In this document: positions 46,542-60,200 of the stretch, in pieces | Layout of the letters: each line of letters opens with the position of its first letter | Numbering within the stretch: position 1 is the stretch's first letter | Program-made: the position numbers and the translations under genes | Notes under the pieces: model-generated | What the model was told of the DNA's origin: nothing | What the model saw: only the letters and a program-made list of their open reading frames with translations | The model's database searches: none | Origin: Puffinus mauretanicus | Lineage: Eukaryota > Chordata > Aves > Procellariiformes > Procellariidae | DNA length: 64,000 nt | Direction: 5' to 3' | Assembly (NCBI GenBank): GCA_023333565.1 | Contig: JAJKFH010004053.1 | Location: 372,001-436,000, forward strand

Positions 46542-49117
46542 GCACACAATTTCCCCCCACAAATACACTTGTCTTAATATGCCTTTAATCTTGTTAGTAG
46601 GCAAGTACTTGGAAGCAAACTGCAAAAAGTCCATTAAGTGCCATGAAGACTCTCAGCCTAGGTGCAATTTTAATTTAACTAATGTTCCTTAATAAGATGG
46701 CATCTGACAGGCAAAGCTATTTCCATTCAAAAAAGAAAATGCATGGGAAATTTCAATGACTGTTAATTTTGTGAATACGTAACGTTAAGCAAATTATATT
46801 ATTAAAAATTAGGTTTTTCAACAAAAGATCCAGTTGCCAAAACAATATTTGTCAGCACTAACAGCATTTTGACATTTATACCTATAAAGCTATTATTATG
46901 CACCCATTGCAATACAGTGATCATAGTGATTGCTTTCATAACCAAACAGGGAAACACTTCCGAACAACTGGAAAAAAACAAAAACCAAAAAGAACAGAGC
47001 TGTCCCAATGCACCACAAAAAGGCAATTAAAACTTATGCTTCATTTTGCTGAAGTTATTGATATTTTTTTAAATGAGCTCTCAGTTTGGCCATTTACATC
47101 AAAATGGAAAAAGAGGACTGGCCATCCATCAGTGCCAAGTCAGAGCAGCGACTGAAATCTGCATAATCACTAGGATTTATTTTCACAGGTTTTCCTCTTG
47201 TGCTCCTGGGTCACAAGGACATGTGATTGACACAGTTGCTGACTTCCAGAGAGATTTAAGCCCTGAATTGCCTTCCTACTCACTACACTCGCCACAATGA
47301 ATTTGTAAGCATGGTTGTTCTTGAGCACTTCTTAAGTACCAAAAAGTACATATTTCTCTGGCTGGATTGTGTGGGGTTTTTTTACCATTTAGGGATATAA
47401 AAATGCCCTCGTATTGTATATATAATTTACAATGAAACCACTCAAAAATCAGTTGTGATTGGACTTCTTCGGGTGAACACCCAGGTGGACAGTGACTGAT
47501 TTAACCTGTTTTGCTGATCCTTAGTGATAACAACTGCCACTCTAAGAAAGTGTCATTGGAGAGTTTAAACAAGGTTTTGTCAGACTGGCCACGCACTTCC
47601 CAGAATACAAATTATTAGGACTTAGCTCCAAATCCTCAGAAGTTTTAGGTATTACTTTTTTTTTTTTTTTCATTGGAGTGTTTTTACTCCCTCAGCTTAG
47701 TAAGCCATATCCTGCTTCTCTTATTCTTGTTGAAAAATGGACAGAATATATTTCCTGAGTGAGTTTTCAGAGTGTGTGTCACAACTGTTTATCAAGTACA
47801 GGGCAGACTTATGCTACTGCTTCATTTTGTAAAAAAGTTAATTAACAATTGCAAAAGATCAATCCGTGTGGACTAAGCCCACTAGATACCAAAGATGAAC
47901 ACCCTAACACCCTTTTCAGATACAGTATTGAAAAATCCTTTATTATTCAATACTGTAATTTTTCAAAATTTTTCAAAAGCTAAGAGAAATATAAATTTGA
48001 TATTGAAAATGTAAGAAGTCTTAACAGTGACCAAAAGTTCCATGTGAAAAAAATAATACATCTCTATATGTGTAAATATGAATAAACATCCAAGATCTCA
48101 GATATGAGGTTTACTCAGCATTCATATGTTTCTTAACTTAATGCAGGAATAGTACACAGAAATTAGATTGATACTGAATTACAACTATTTGTTCAAACAA
48201 AGGCATGGGAAATAGTAATTTTCCATATTTATTTCACATATTCAAATCACATCCTAATGTGATGAAAGTAATAAATTAGTCTGCCTCAGAAATTTCCTTA
48301 ATTTAGTCAGAATTCAGAAACGGTATTATGTGTCTTATTGATAAGTTGTATTCAATAATGGTAAAAATGCACAAATACAATATGCACAGCTACACTGAGT
48401 CAGAAACGTCTATTAACAAAGAATAAGTTGATAGTCTTTGCTTCACAGAGGCTCACCCCACATAGTTTTGATGTTCTTCTTTTAAACCTCTGCCTCAAAT
48501 AATAGATTTTTAACCAAAGTATCAAATGTGATTAGCAGTTCAGAGTAGATAAAAAAGTAGATACTTTAAAAAGGCAGTGTTATCTTTATTAGCAGCACTC
48601 CTGGCTTTGCCTTTTATTCATACAAAAGGAAAAGAAAGTAAACTAATCTAAGGCATTTTTAACTGGAGCTCTAGGCAGCCTTGTTAAACTGCTTGGGTTA
48701 GGCTGGATGTGAGAGTGCTCCTCTTCACTAACCCTTTCATCAAATAACATCTGTTTCACCTGACTTCTGTAGTGCAGCATGACTTGTAATTTTGGAGGTT
48801 TCATATTTGATTTCTAATAATTAGATAATATCAGCTAAACATTGCTTATCTATCTGTTAAATCCAAGCTTCAGGTCCTTTCATTGAACTTTGGAATGTAA
48901 AGAGACCTTGGCATATATGGCAGATACAATAAGGAGTGAATACAGTTTTGGATCATCCTGAAATTTTCTGCTAATCAGGTTTTCCCCTAATCCTGTTACT
49001 GGAATAGGAGCTTAAAGTGTTCTCTTTTAGCTGTAAGAGGGCTTCAGTGTGCATTCGAGCGTAGCAAGAGAGCAGACCTCATTTGTGTCACTTCAGTGCT
49101 CTTCTCCCCTTATCTGG
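46542..49117. other. no recognised gene
   Basis: AT-rich. A run of 15 T lies at 47656-47670. I saw no repeat family or exon. Confidence 0.45.
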
Positions 49118-49185
49118 GAGTATCATAAAAACACAGGACTAGAAGGATCATTAAAGATCATTTAGTCTAACTTCCAGCACCGAGA
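49118..49185 (-). mobile_element. probable ancient CR1 3' end relic
   Basis: The plus strand reads GTATCATAAAAACACAGGAC, then AGGATCATTAAAGATCATTT and AGTCTAACTTCCAGCACC. This lines up with the CR1 tail order (TCATAGAATC, GGAAGGGACC, AAAGATCATCTAGTCCAACC) with many substitutions. It would be much older than the other tails. The match is short and judged by eye. Confidence 0.55.
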
Positions 49186-51057
49186 CAGAATAAAATATAC
49201 ACAAATAGATGTAGGTAAGATAATAATCTAAATCTGCCATTAAGGCCAATTTTCTTTTAAATTCCCAGGTGAATGTATAGTTAGTTGATGAAAATGGTTC
49301 TTGATTTGAACTCACTTCTTAGGGCCAATTCTGCAAACATGCCTGTGTACTAGTCATTAAACAAAGACTTAATTCTCCTTGAGTCAATTGAACCACCTGT
49401 GAAAGACAAGCACAGTATATGAATATATACAAAATACCGACTGAAAGCCACAAAATATCCCAATGGTGAAGGCACTTGCTTCTTTGTGCTTTGGTTTGTT
49501 AAAGGGGAAGTTTAACGGAAAATGGTCATATTGAAAAATTATCTTTTCTGTACTTTGAGTATGAAAAGTATGCAGAAAAAATTCTAAATTATAAAAGAAT
49601 TATAATTCCATTAATTTTTTAATTCAAATATTGCCATCTTTAGAAAGTCACTGATGATATCAGCTTACTGTAAATGTAAAAAATAAATATAGAATATAGA
49701 TCTGTATTCTGACCTAAATTTGTTCACTTCCTTAGCCAACTCCGTTGTATTGACACGTATCCAAGCTCCTACTGTAGAAAAAGGAGATATGCCAAACTTG
49801 GCTTGTGCTGAGCTTACAGAGAAATTACAATGATTTTAAGCTTGTGGTCAGGAATCAGAAAAGACATTTCAGTTCTTAGCACAAATATTATAAACAGAAT
49901 AATAACAGACTCAAAGTTATATTTCTAAAGACTATATACACATTCATAATTACAGTGAACCTTAAAACCCCTATTTTTAAAATGTTGTGAAGTTGCACAT
50001 AAATTGCTAATTTAAAGAATGTTATTGTGGTTGCAGAAGTCATTTGCTCATATACAGCTTTTAGGAAACACCAGAACTAAGAGTGCCCATTTCTTTAAAA
50101 TGTTTTTCCACAATGCTTAGGTCTTATTAGGTGTATCAGCTTGACAGTGGTCATTTGATGAACAGCTATTCAGCATTTCATTATTGTTCGAGGTTTAGCC
50201 CAATATCTTATTTACTACAAATGATTCAAATCCTAGTCTGAAAGAACAATCATTAATTTCCTCATGGGCTTTTTGAAGGCTGCCATCATTTATGCTAGCC
50301 AAAGACCTCAGGAAAATTAATCTCCTTTGCAGGTGAGGGCCATAACAGCTGGGAAGCTGTGACACACTGACGTCATGTTCGACACGTCCACAATTACCGA
50401 GTGAAAACTGACAGATTCCCACCAAGCTTATCTGAACTAAGGTACGTGGAGGCTCACGTACAGAGACAGAACTGATATTTCCATGGGACAAACAAATAGC
50501 TGATGTGAAGATAACTTTATCCCTCCCACAGCAAAATGTCACAATCTTTCTCCCAATGTCTGAAGTGCTGCAGAGCTCCTTTACAAATGGGGTGCGAGAT
50601 AGTTTAGCACATGGAGAAACTTGGTAGGTTTGCCAAATTTAATTCTTAGGAAGGATCTGGGGTGGGTTTTTTTCCCCTCTCTCTCCTTTGTGAAATTTTC
50701 CCCTGAAGCTCAGAGGGAAGCAACTCCTGAGAACCCGCAGGGCTGCAGAACGGTTGGGAGAGCGAGCCACACGCTTCTGCAGCAGCCACCAGACCTCAGC
50801 ACACATCCAGTGGCACAAGGTGGCTGTGCCTAGGCCACCACCTCCCACTGGCTGTATCCTACATAGAAACAAAGCAGCAGAGTAAAACATAAATACAGAG
50901 AAACTGCTGTAGTGCTCTGCCCTAGAGCTGTCACAATGATGACATTCAAACATTAACTTCAGCTCTTACATGGTATTCTTTGGGACCATTTATATCTGGC
51001 CAAGCCAAGATATCTGTAATATAGGTATTTAAATCTGAGCTAGTCGCCCTAGGCTCT
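49186..51057. other. no recognised gene
   Basis: Largest open frame 115 codons (50195-50542, minus strand), not recognised. There is a slightly GC-richer part at 50680-50860. Confidence 0.45.
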
Positions 51058-51184
51058 CTTTATAGTCCATGGAGTGAAAGAAGCAGTTCTAGGGCATGAT
51101 TCATCTCCTCCTAAGGCAGATGTCCAAAACAGGTCAGGTGAATCATGCCCTAAAAGCACCTGTTTCTTTCCATTGACAGCAAAG
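51058..51184. repeat. imperfect inverted repeat, arms about 49 bp, 29-base centre
   Basis: The left arm (51058-51106) and right arm (51136-51184) are reverse complements with mismatches and a small indel. The core AGGGCATGATTCA at 51091-51103 pairs perfectly with TGAATCATGCCCT at 51139-51151. The outer ends (CTTTATAGTCCATGGA and TCCATTGACAGCAAAG) also pair at about 12 of 16 positions. A single-stranded transcript would fold into a long hairpin. It may be a decayed non-autonomous DNA transposon (MITE-like) or a conserved hairpin element. I see no coding sequence and no certain target-site duplication. Confidence 0.72.
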
Positions 51185-54100
51185 GGGCCAACACCAATGA
51201 GCTCAAACACAGACCGCTACCACATAGAAGACTTCTGAAGTTCGAGGAGCTGAACCCCACCCATGCCCTACAAACAGGTTGAGGTGCCAGGACTCGACCT
51301 TGCCAGGTGCAGCCTTGCTAGGAAAAAGCGCTCTTTTTTACTCATCCTCAAACGCGTTCCCAAAAGTGCATCTTTATCTTTTCCCTTTCACATAGGGGCT
51401 GTTTTCCTATTTCCTTCTTTCAGAGGCTCATGTCACCTTGAACTTCACAGCATGCCCCGCTAGCAGCACTCCTCTAAGTGCTCTCCCTACTTCCTTAGGC
51501 ACTTCCCCTCCTCTGCAGCCTTCTCCTGAGTGCATTTATCCCTTGCAGCTGCATTTCATCATCCCATCTGCTGTCTTGCCAGTGCCTGTGTTAACCATTT
51601 CTCTGCTTGAAAGAGCTTGTAAACCCTACCCCACACCACAACTTCAGATACTTTTATGAGCATTTATCCATACTGTGCACACTGAAGAGCATGTATGCAT
51701 GTTAGCTTATTGCATTTGAAGGAAACAATCTGGAGAAGCAATAAAATAATGTAAAAATTTAAGTCTTCTGGCCCTTTGGAAATAAGAACAAATTTGTGAT
51801 TTTCCCCTCAAAAAATATTCTACAGTATTCAAGCACCCTGTGCTGTAATAGTGACAATATTGCAGCAGCATAGTAATGGTGATACTATAGTTCAACCATA
51901 ATGAAAATAAAACATGCAAGTATACAGAAGCAAGTTGCGTGAATGAAGAAATGGCAAGAGGAACTACAGTCTATACACTTCAGGAAAAAAAATGTTAACT
52001 GTGTTTCACACAAGTTAGAGGTTACATTACCATGCACCAACACAAAATAGCAGCAGCAGCAGCACAGACAGCTCCACAAAAAGGGAGATGAAGACAGTGT
52101 CTCATGAATTCTTAATTCATTAAGGAATGAATATACTCCTACAATTTGTAAAGGAATAAATCTGTTCTGAAGAACAAGGCAATTTGGGGAAAGGAGGAGT
52201 ATCTAATCATTTTCCTTTTGATCTGAAAATGCACCTTTTAAGCATCACTATGTGCAGCTGAAAGAACAAGAAATGAAGGTAAAAATAAAACTATAAATAT
52301 TAAAGGCTCTGTAAAAGAACAATCTCTGTGAAGTTTTTCCAGCTCCTAAATGGTAGCTATCGTGTGAAAGAGTGAAAAGCAGATTATAAACAGAATAACT
52401 TTTGTCTCTATAATATATGAATTTTTCTGTGTTTCTAAGCCTTATTTTTCCAATCCCAAAGTCATCAACTCACCCAGCTGTGAGGAAAACAAAAGATTGT
52501 GTAGACTTAGGTTTAAACAGCACAAAATAAATGTCATTTTAATTTTACATATATGAAAAGTATTACTGAATGAAATGGAACTATTCATTTACATTCAGCT
52601 AGGTGTATGCTTGTAGGATTACAACCTATTTCATGACTAAGTATATTTCAAAACCTGCAACTCTGATGAATTTTTTATATCTAACCATTTCTCTTTTTTA
52701 TGCGGTTCAAAGAAGATATGCAAGTATCAGTATAAGGTAGCAAAAATGATCATCATTTGGATTCAGCATTCTTTTCTCCTCTTGAAGAGGGAGAAGAAAG
52801 TGTCAGATATATAAACGGAAGAATCATTTCAATAAAGCAAGAATGCTTGAGGGTGTCTGCATGAAGAAACTACTTTTAACTTAACTGTATCTATATAGTT
52901 TTAGTGTTCATCACCAAGGAGCATGAGTGCTGTTAGTCATTTGCACGATTAATAAAAAAAAAACATGCCAAAACCAAACATATGACTTTGTTAAAAACCT
53001 GTCACTGGCACACTGAGGCTGTGACCTGGCAAGCTGTGCTCCAGTGGATATGGGGGAATTGCCATGCCCACCTCGAGATCCGCCATGGGAAATAGTAGCG
53101 ACCCTAGAAGCAGCAGTCTGTCCCCGCAATCCAGCTGCAAGAACTGAAGCTCCATCCCTTGTCCGGACTTTATCACAGTGCATTTACTCTTTGGCCTTAA
53201 GAAAAAGAAATATGGAAATCTTCATTCTAACTTTTATGGTAGCTGTAGCTTGGAAGATAGAAAGCCACTTTTTTGATGGGGTGTGTTTATTAGATGCGGT
53301 TACTGTCTCTAACTTTTAAAACAAACTTTTCAAAATTTGTAAATTTTAATAGCTCATTTTTCTTGAACAAGAGTATATATTGTCTCAATAGTACACATAT
53401 ATACTAATCTCACTGATGACACCATGATGTCTTCTGAATGGGTCAGAGATTTAAAGGGATGCTGTAAACTTGAAAATCAGACTTTCAATGGCACCTTAGT
53501 GCTCTTTATTCTTCACTTTTTTATTACAAAAGAGAAGATAGCAACCTAGAGCTAGGAAAAAATAGAGAAAACTTTTCTAAAGGTATATATATAAAATGTT
53601 CTAAAGCCTCCTCAAGCCAAAAATCTCAAATTGACCTCGATAAAATCTCTTTAAAAATTGCTCTTATCCATTCTTTTTCTTTCCAATTCCTCTGTTAAAC
53701 ATTGCTCTACTATCACTCAAATCGAGCAGAACAGATGTACACTAACAGATCAGACATCAATATCTGAAGTGAAAACAGTCTTCAAGCTTTTAATGTGGCT
53801 TCTGTGCACTAGCGTTGTTTTATTCCCTTGAAAATGAGACATACACATTAAACAGGTCAATTTTATTGAATTAAATCATCCTGTTTGCCGGTATTTTCCA
53901 TGACAGAATATCTGTAATTCTAACATTACTAGCATTTGCTAAAGGTCCATACTAACATGGAGGAACGTGCAAGATGGCACTCTCTTCTGTAAGTTGCTCA
54001 GTCAAGCATGCTCGAAAACTAATCATATTGAAAGTTGACAAACTACTGAAAGAAGTTCACAGATCTACACCCTTCGTATCTGTCTTAATCCCGCCGAGAT

Positions 54101-54264
54101 ACCCATGGAAGCAAGCCTCTGTGTTGTTATGTCCTTATGCATTTTTACGCCACCTTCTAAGGTGCTGCATTTCAGCTTAATCTCCTTTGCATCAGGCTAT
54201 TATTTTAGGCTCCCAATTAATTTTAACTGCTTTTGTATTGCACAAGCGGCCCCCCTCACAGGTA
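51185..54264. other. no recognised gene
   Basis: A short (AGC)5 run lies at 52049-52063. A 91-codon frame at 53044-53319 is unrecognised. There is no repeat family. Confidence 0.45.
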
Positions 54265-54293
54265 CCATGGCCCAAGGGTCTCCTGGGCCATGG
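54265..54293. repeat. perfect 10-bp inverted repeat with 9-base loop
   Basis: CCATGGCCCA and TGGGCCATGG flank AGGGTCTCC. It lies in a short GC-rich segment (54245-54355). The stem is GC-rich and would be stable, but no gene or T-run adjoins it. Confidence 0.65.
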
Positions 54294-57200
54294 GGAGGGA
54301 TGAGAGTCCCAGGTGAGGCTGGGCAGGGCCGTTAGGGGCCGTGGGTGCACTCAGGGCACAAGTACCGAATAGTACATATATTTCTGGCAGAAGGACATGC
54401 TCCTTTAAAAAGCAGCAGCTGGTTACATAAAGGGGAGAAAAATTCATTTCAAGAATCATAATATCTCAGATGCATAACGGTACCAAAAAGAATTAGTTTT
54501 ACATTCGTTAGGCCACGTCACTGAAATGATTACCAGTAATGGTTGCATTGTCTCCTTCTTCCGGCTACACTGGCAGGTTTAACAAACGGTATTGATTCTA
54601 CCAACATGTCTTGGTTTGCCCTTAGACCATCAGGACTAGAAAAATGCTACCCTGCTACCCACAAAGAGTGTTAAGAATAACAATCCTCTTAAATGCTGTT
54701 ACCGTTGATACGGCTCCCACCCACCTCTTAAAAGGAAAGGGAAACAGCGGCGGCCGAAGTCTGTCCTTAGGCTGCGCTGCTCTGTCTGTCTGACTGCCTC
54801 GCACAGGCTGGGATGTGCTGGACCAGGCTGTACGATGCAACCATGTTTCGCAAACGGCCAGGACAATGTGCTTGGTACTTTTCTGCAGGTTTCAGGTAGG
54901 GCTATCACACTCTACTTATTTATCGTTTCAGAAAACAGGAAAAATGAGCATGAAATTTACCATACTAATTCCATATATGTAAATTATCATGGCCTGGGAG
55001 TGTACAATTATCATATCCTACTTCTTCCATGTTTGTTTTTCAAAAACTCATACCTGCATGCGCTTTGTTCAGTCGAAACAGTTCCTGAATGTTTAGCTTA
55101 TTCATGTGCATTAAGCATTGTGTCTTCGCTTTGGGCATAGCACATGCACCAACTCTTCCTCTTAAACTTCCGTCCATTTTTTCCCCTTGTTTAGGTAGCA
55201 AACCAGAGAGAAAGGCTTTTAACTTCCTACACTTAACAGATAGATACTAGGTACTGGTTTCACCTTTGATATGGCAACTACCTCTAGCACAAATAAGGTA
55301 CAACTCAGTTCCATACCGCTCCTGAAAGCCTGACTGTTACACATTTGTTAGCCAGTGCAACTCAGGGTCTCTTAATTCGTCTGGGAAAAAAAAAAAAGAG
55401 TTCCAACAGACATCTTACCTAAATGAAGTTTATCCATCAGTAGAAGTATTTGGTATAGCTAATGCCAAAATACCATGATCTGTGTCACAGTCAGCATCTT
55501 CTTTTGCAATGTGGTGGAATAGGACCAGTCTGTAGATCAGTTCAATAAGCCATGAGGAAAGAACAGGTGCAAATTGTCCAGAAGTTTTGAGGAGATAATT
55601 AATTTTTGCCAGTTTCCAGGGCAACCTCATGGTTTTTTAAGTGGGAAATTGAAAAAAGAATGAACTGGAAGGATATTAATTTGCAAGCAATTGCTTAGAT
55701 GAGATTTGTTAAGGAGATTGACATTTACAACAATAAAATTTATTTATGGTTCGTGCAGCCACCAGAAAAAGTAGATCAGATTGCAGCTGATTTACGTTGG
55801 CCGAATGCATTCTTGGGAAATGAAACAAACAGCGTCTCGATATCAGCATACCAACTGACAAGTCTTTTAGCAAACTGAGGCTGTTAAGTGCCCTCCAATG
55901 GCCATGTGCCAATACCGTTATCCTGCCTCTAAGTAGCTAGCTATCTGTTAAAGTTATCTGTCCAGAGGGAATATCAGCAATGATATTCTGAGTCTCTTTT
56001 GATTGTCTTTTTAAGTACTGTCTTGGTACTACCAGCACCTTGCCAAGGAAGTCAAGAAATCTTTCTTCAGCCCTTTCAGCCAGTGCTTTTGGTTAATATT
56101 CTTTGCTCGTGAATGTCAGGAATAAAAACATACAATAGATATGTATATAGATGTGAATTAGCATCTCTCTCAGATTTCTCCATCAGGTCCTCTCCATCAG
56201 TCTGTTTGTGCACATGTGCAAGCCCCAACATAACAAAATACCTTAAATAACTATTTCTGTGCTTCATCTCCCCATTCACTTGCCTCTCTGAAACTGTACT
56301 GAGGCAATGCAACATCCAGTGCATAAAATCACAACCAGCAAGGGCATAGTAAAAACATTCAACAGTTAATAATTACTTTTAATTCTCCATATTGATTATG
56401 AATGACATTGGGAATTGGGGCAGGTGTTCAAGATTTCTGGCCAGCACATACCTCTTCAATGCCAGTATGAATCCTCTCTGTAGAAAGTCCCAGGAGCAGG
56501 GTTATTTCCTCCAGTACTAATTATTTCTCTTTCTCCTTCATTTATTTTATTCTCTTGAGCAAGAAGTACAGTTTTCTCATTCTTTCTACAGCATTACAGT
56601 CTCAGATGCCCACTCACTATCAACCACTCCACCACTCCTGTGATACAGCCTTCTTTGTTTCTGAACAGGAAATTTATCAATTATTAGGGGGAAAAAAGAA
56701 AAGAAAGAAAGAAAAAAAAGCTGTGGCATTCACCACAGCCTTCACGTTATTGCTGGTGCCAGATATTCACAGTTCTTGAACCAGGTCCCCACACACTACA
56801 AGGTAGCATTCAGGGTGGGTGGGAGAAGAATACTGTTTGGGTGCCTTTATTTTGCTTTCTGTTTTTTGAGCATTTAAACAGCATTTTTTAATCATTTCCT
56901 GACTTTTTTCTTGCAGGCCCTAGAGCTAAGAACATATTAAAAACTGTAAATGGGTTTCCAATATTTACATTGCTCCAAGAACTAGAACTGTAAGAAAACA
57001 TCCTAATCAGTGATCCATTCAAGGCCTATGGGCAATGTAGTCCTTTTCAGTCTATCTAGAGAAGTTCTTTTCCAGTGTATCCTAAATCTTTGTACCTGCC
57101 GTTTACCCAAATAGATAATTAAACAAAAAATTCATTAAGCTTAATCTGTATTGAAATAAATCTCTACAGAGCAAATCTTTGTTGATCATGAAACAGCAGC

Positions 57201-60200
57201 TTGGAATCAGAGGCGTTATTTTCTGATGGCAACTATTTGCAACAATAATTCTCATTTCTTATTTAAGCAAAAGTTCTTCTAACCAGCATGTCAATACACA
57301 CTTGAAAAACGTTTGGAGCTAGGCTGTTGCAGAGGATTAAAAGCGCTTGCTACTGTGAGCATGTGTGAAAGCGCACGTACATGCATCTTCAGTTAGAGTT
57401 GTGTTCGTTCAGCTGTTGTTATTCCAAAAATAATGGATTGGATATAAAATGGTAGGCATTTATGCGTGCCTTTCTCATCTGGATACAAGCCAGAAAACAA
57501 TTTTAAGCTTAACTGAAAGACTTGTTTAAGTTGTTTTCACAGTTTTCTGCACTAAAATGTTATCCCTTGTACCATTCTTTAAATATGCATTGGGCTTAGC
57601 CAAGTTATATAGAAAGGGCTCTGAAATTCAAATGAAAACAAAGACAGTCCCAATTACTCTGTGACTAGGAGATTTAATTCCTTCCCTGTTCAATTCGTAG
57701 ATAGGGCAGCCTGCTTAGCTTTTTTAACACAGGTGCTTGAGCCATGTATAATTCCTAAACCACCTAGCAGCCGTTCTACAAAGGGCTGACCTGGAGCTGA
57801 GCAGAAATCTTGAGCAATCTACAGCACAACTACATGCTCATTTTGCGATGCAAATTACGCTTCTCTTAAGCAAGATTTTATGCCTGTGCTGAGCCTTGTC
57901 GGCTCAATCTGCCAGACTCCGGCAGCTAATTTGCGCTAAAATTTTAGGCGGTGAGCAGTTATCTAAGGAAATAATCAAGTTCCTCATATTGCAAATGGAG
58001 AAGGGGAAATTCCTGCAGAAGAATAGCATGTCTGTCTAACATAAATACACAGATTCAGGCAGAATGGCTCTAACTTTGGACACCTCTGAGGTATCTAATT
58101 CTTTCCACTTGTAGTTCTATGAAAATAGTTTAGGACACTAAATTAATTTAGGTGAATTAGGAGACTAAAATTGAATCCCATATTAGGTAAAGGTCCTCAC
58201 CAGTCAGCTCTATTTGGCAACAACATTTACCTGCAACAAATTCTGACCCCTCAACCTCATATATTGCTATTAATTAAAGATTTAGTCACCTCTGTGATGT
58301 TAATGCATTCAGTTATGGATGCATAGTTGAGCAGAAAATTTAGACAGAAGTATTCTGGTATTCATGAGAAATCTGGTGATGAGAGTCTCATGCTAACGGA
58401 TCAGTAAACCTGGGTGGAAATCAGCAGATGAAACGGGAAAGACGAGAAGAAATACATGGTTGATAGTGTATGTTTTAAATTTTTTTTCTTATTCCACAGA
58501 GGTTAAGAGGAATAGGAGCTTTTATAAACATCAAACCCAAGAACTACAAGAAAAAGAAAGCATATTAATAAATGAAGAGAGAGATTAAATTAGTGATGTT
58601 TCACTAATGATTGCAATACTGAAATCCCTTTTCAAATCCATCTTTAGGAAGATAAAGAAAAGAAGTCTGAATAAATAGAAAGCAGTGAAGACACTGTAAA
58701 ATAAACTATTGAGAAAATGAAGATGATAGAATGCACGCTACTTTGGATGAAGCCTATCATACTGTGCAGCTGTCTTGGCAAAGCTACAGGCAAGTAAGTG
58801 CTGGAAAACTGGAAGAACACGCTACTGGCTCACAAAGGGAAAAGAAGGACAACATTTTTCAATTATTCATTGTAACTACCCATGGTCTTTTATTAGACCA
58901 AGTAAAAAGGGCAAAACAGGTACAGCAGTACCAGTAAAATGTATGTGTGGGTATAAAAATGCAGGTAATGTCCCGTAAACTTTTTATTAAAATTTAAAAA
59001 ATGCCAAAACACAAGAGACTTTGCAACTGAATGCTTCCACTACATATATTTCCTAGATAATACAAAGGATGTAATTATGTATTTAAGCTTTCTTCTTTTC
59101 ATTTTTCTTTCCACTTAGAGAAATTTTGATTTTTATCTATCCCCTGTTCATGGAAAAGTTATCTGAAGCTCTTTAAATGAGAAAGCAATGACTCCACTAA
59201 AAATGTATGTTCCTGATGGCTTAAGAAAAGCCCTATTTCTTCTCCAGGCAAAATCCAGTGGAAAAAGAATACCAGGGGCAAGTCAAAATACCAACCCAAA
59301 ATCCCTGAGCATCTTATCTCTATCAAATTATATAGAAAGAAACCAAAAATGGTTTTAATTTACCCATGAGACCAACTCTAAGGACAAATGAATGCTCAAA
59401 AGAGATGGGCAACATTCCTTATAAAATAAAGGGAAGAATTAATATTAGATCCTGTCGTTCACAGCCTTATAAGCTTTGGATATTACTGAATGCCTTTAAA
59501 TGTCAGGGCACATAAGCCTTTAATTAGTGTGTCCATGTTTATAACTTTCCCTGCATATTTCCATGCACATACATAGAATAATGTTCTCATGCGTCTGCAG
59601 CAGAGAAAAAACTCCCACTAGCGAGATTAGAACTGAGCCACGCACTGTAAACTGCAGAATCACTTATAGCTTTGCTCTAATACAGCTTATGTTCTTATAA
59701 TATAGTTACCATACAGGTGTGCACGGACATTAATTTTGGCATGTTAGTAAGGTGCCATTGTGAGCAGTGGAGATGGACAGGTTAAAGTCAGAATTTCAGA
59801 GAAGGAGATGATGCAAAGATGACTTTATTTTCTTTTTGAAATTTTTAGAAGACACTCGTTTCTGCTTCCAGCATGAATTTGGTCTTTTTTATGTAGAACC
59901 AATATTACAAGCCAGTACTATAGCCGGGAAAAAACAGAACTTCAAAATGAAAACTAGTTTCAGCTCCGGGCTACAGTTCAATAAATGTAACTCTAGCTAA
60001 ATATAGCTTTTCCTTTTTTATAAAAACAAACCTGAAACCTTTGCAATTCTACCAAAGTAGTTGGACCGATATTTTTATTTGATGGCAAACGATGCTGGTG
60101 CCCAGGTAAAAGAAATTAATGCTTCATTGTTGAGTAAAAGAGATGTTTTTTAATGGAGCTAAAAAGGAGTGGGACAGAGTAATGGTTGTGGAAAAGGAGC

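Noticed and set aside
57848..57855. Octamer ATGCAAAT as a POU-factor enhancer site
   Set aside because: An 8-base match is expected by chance in 64 kb of AT-rich DNA and no clustered motif supports it.
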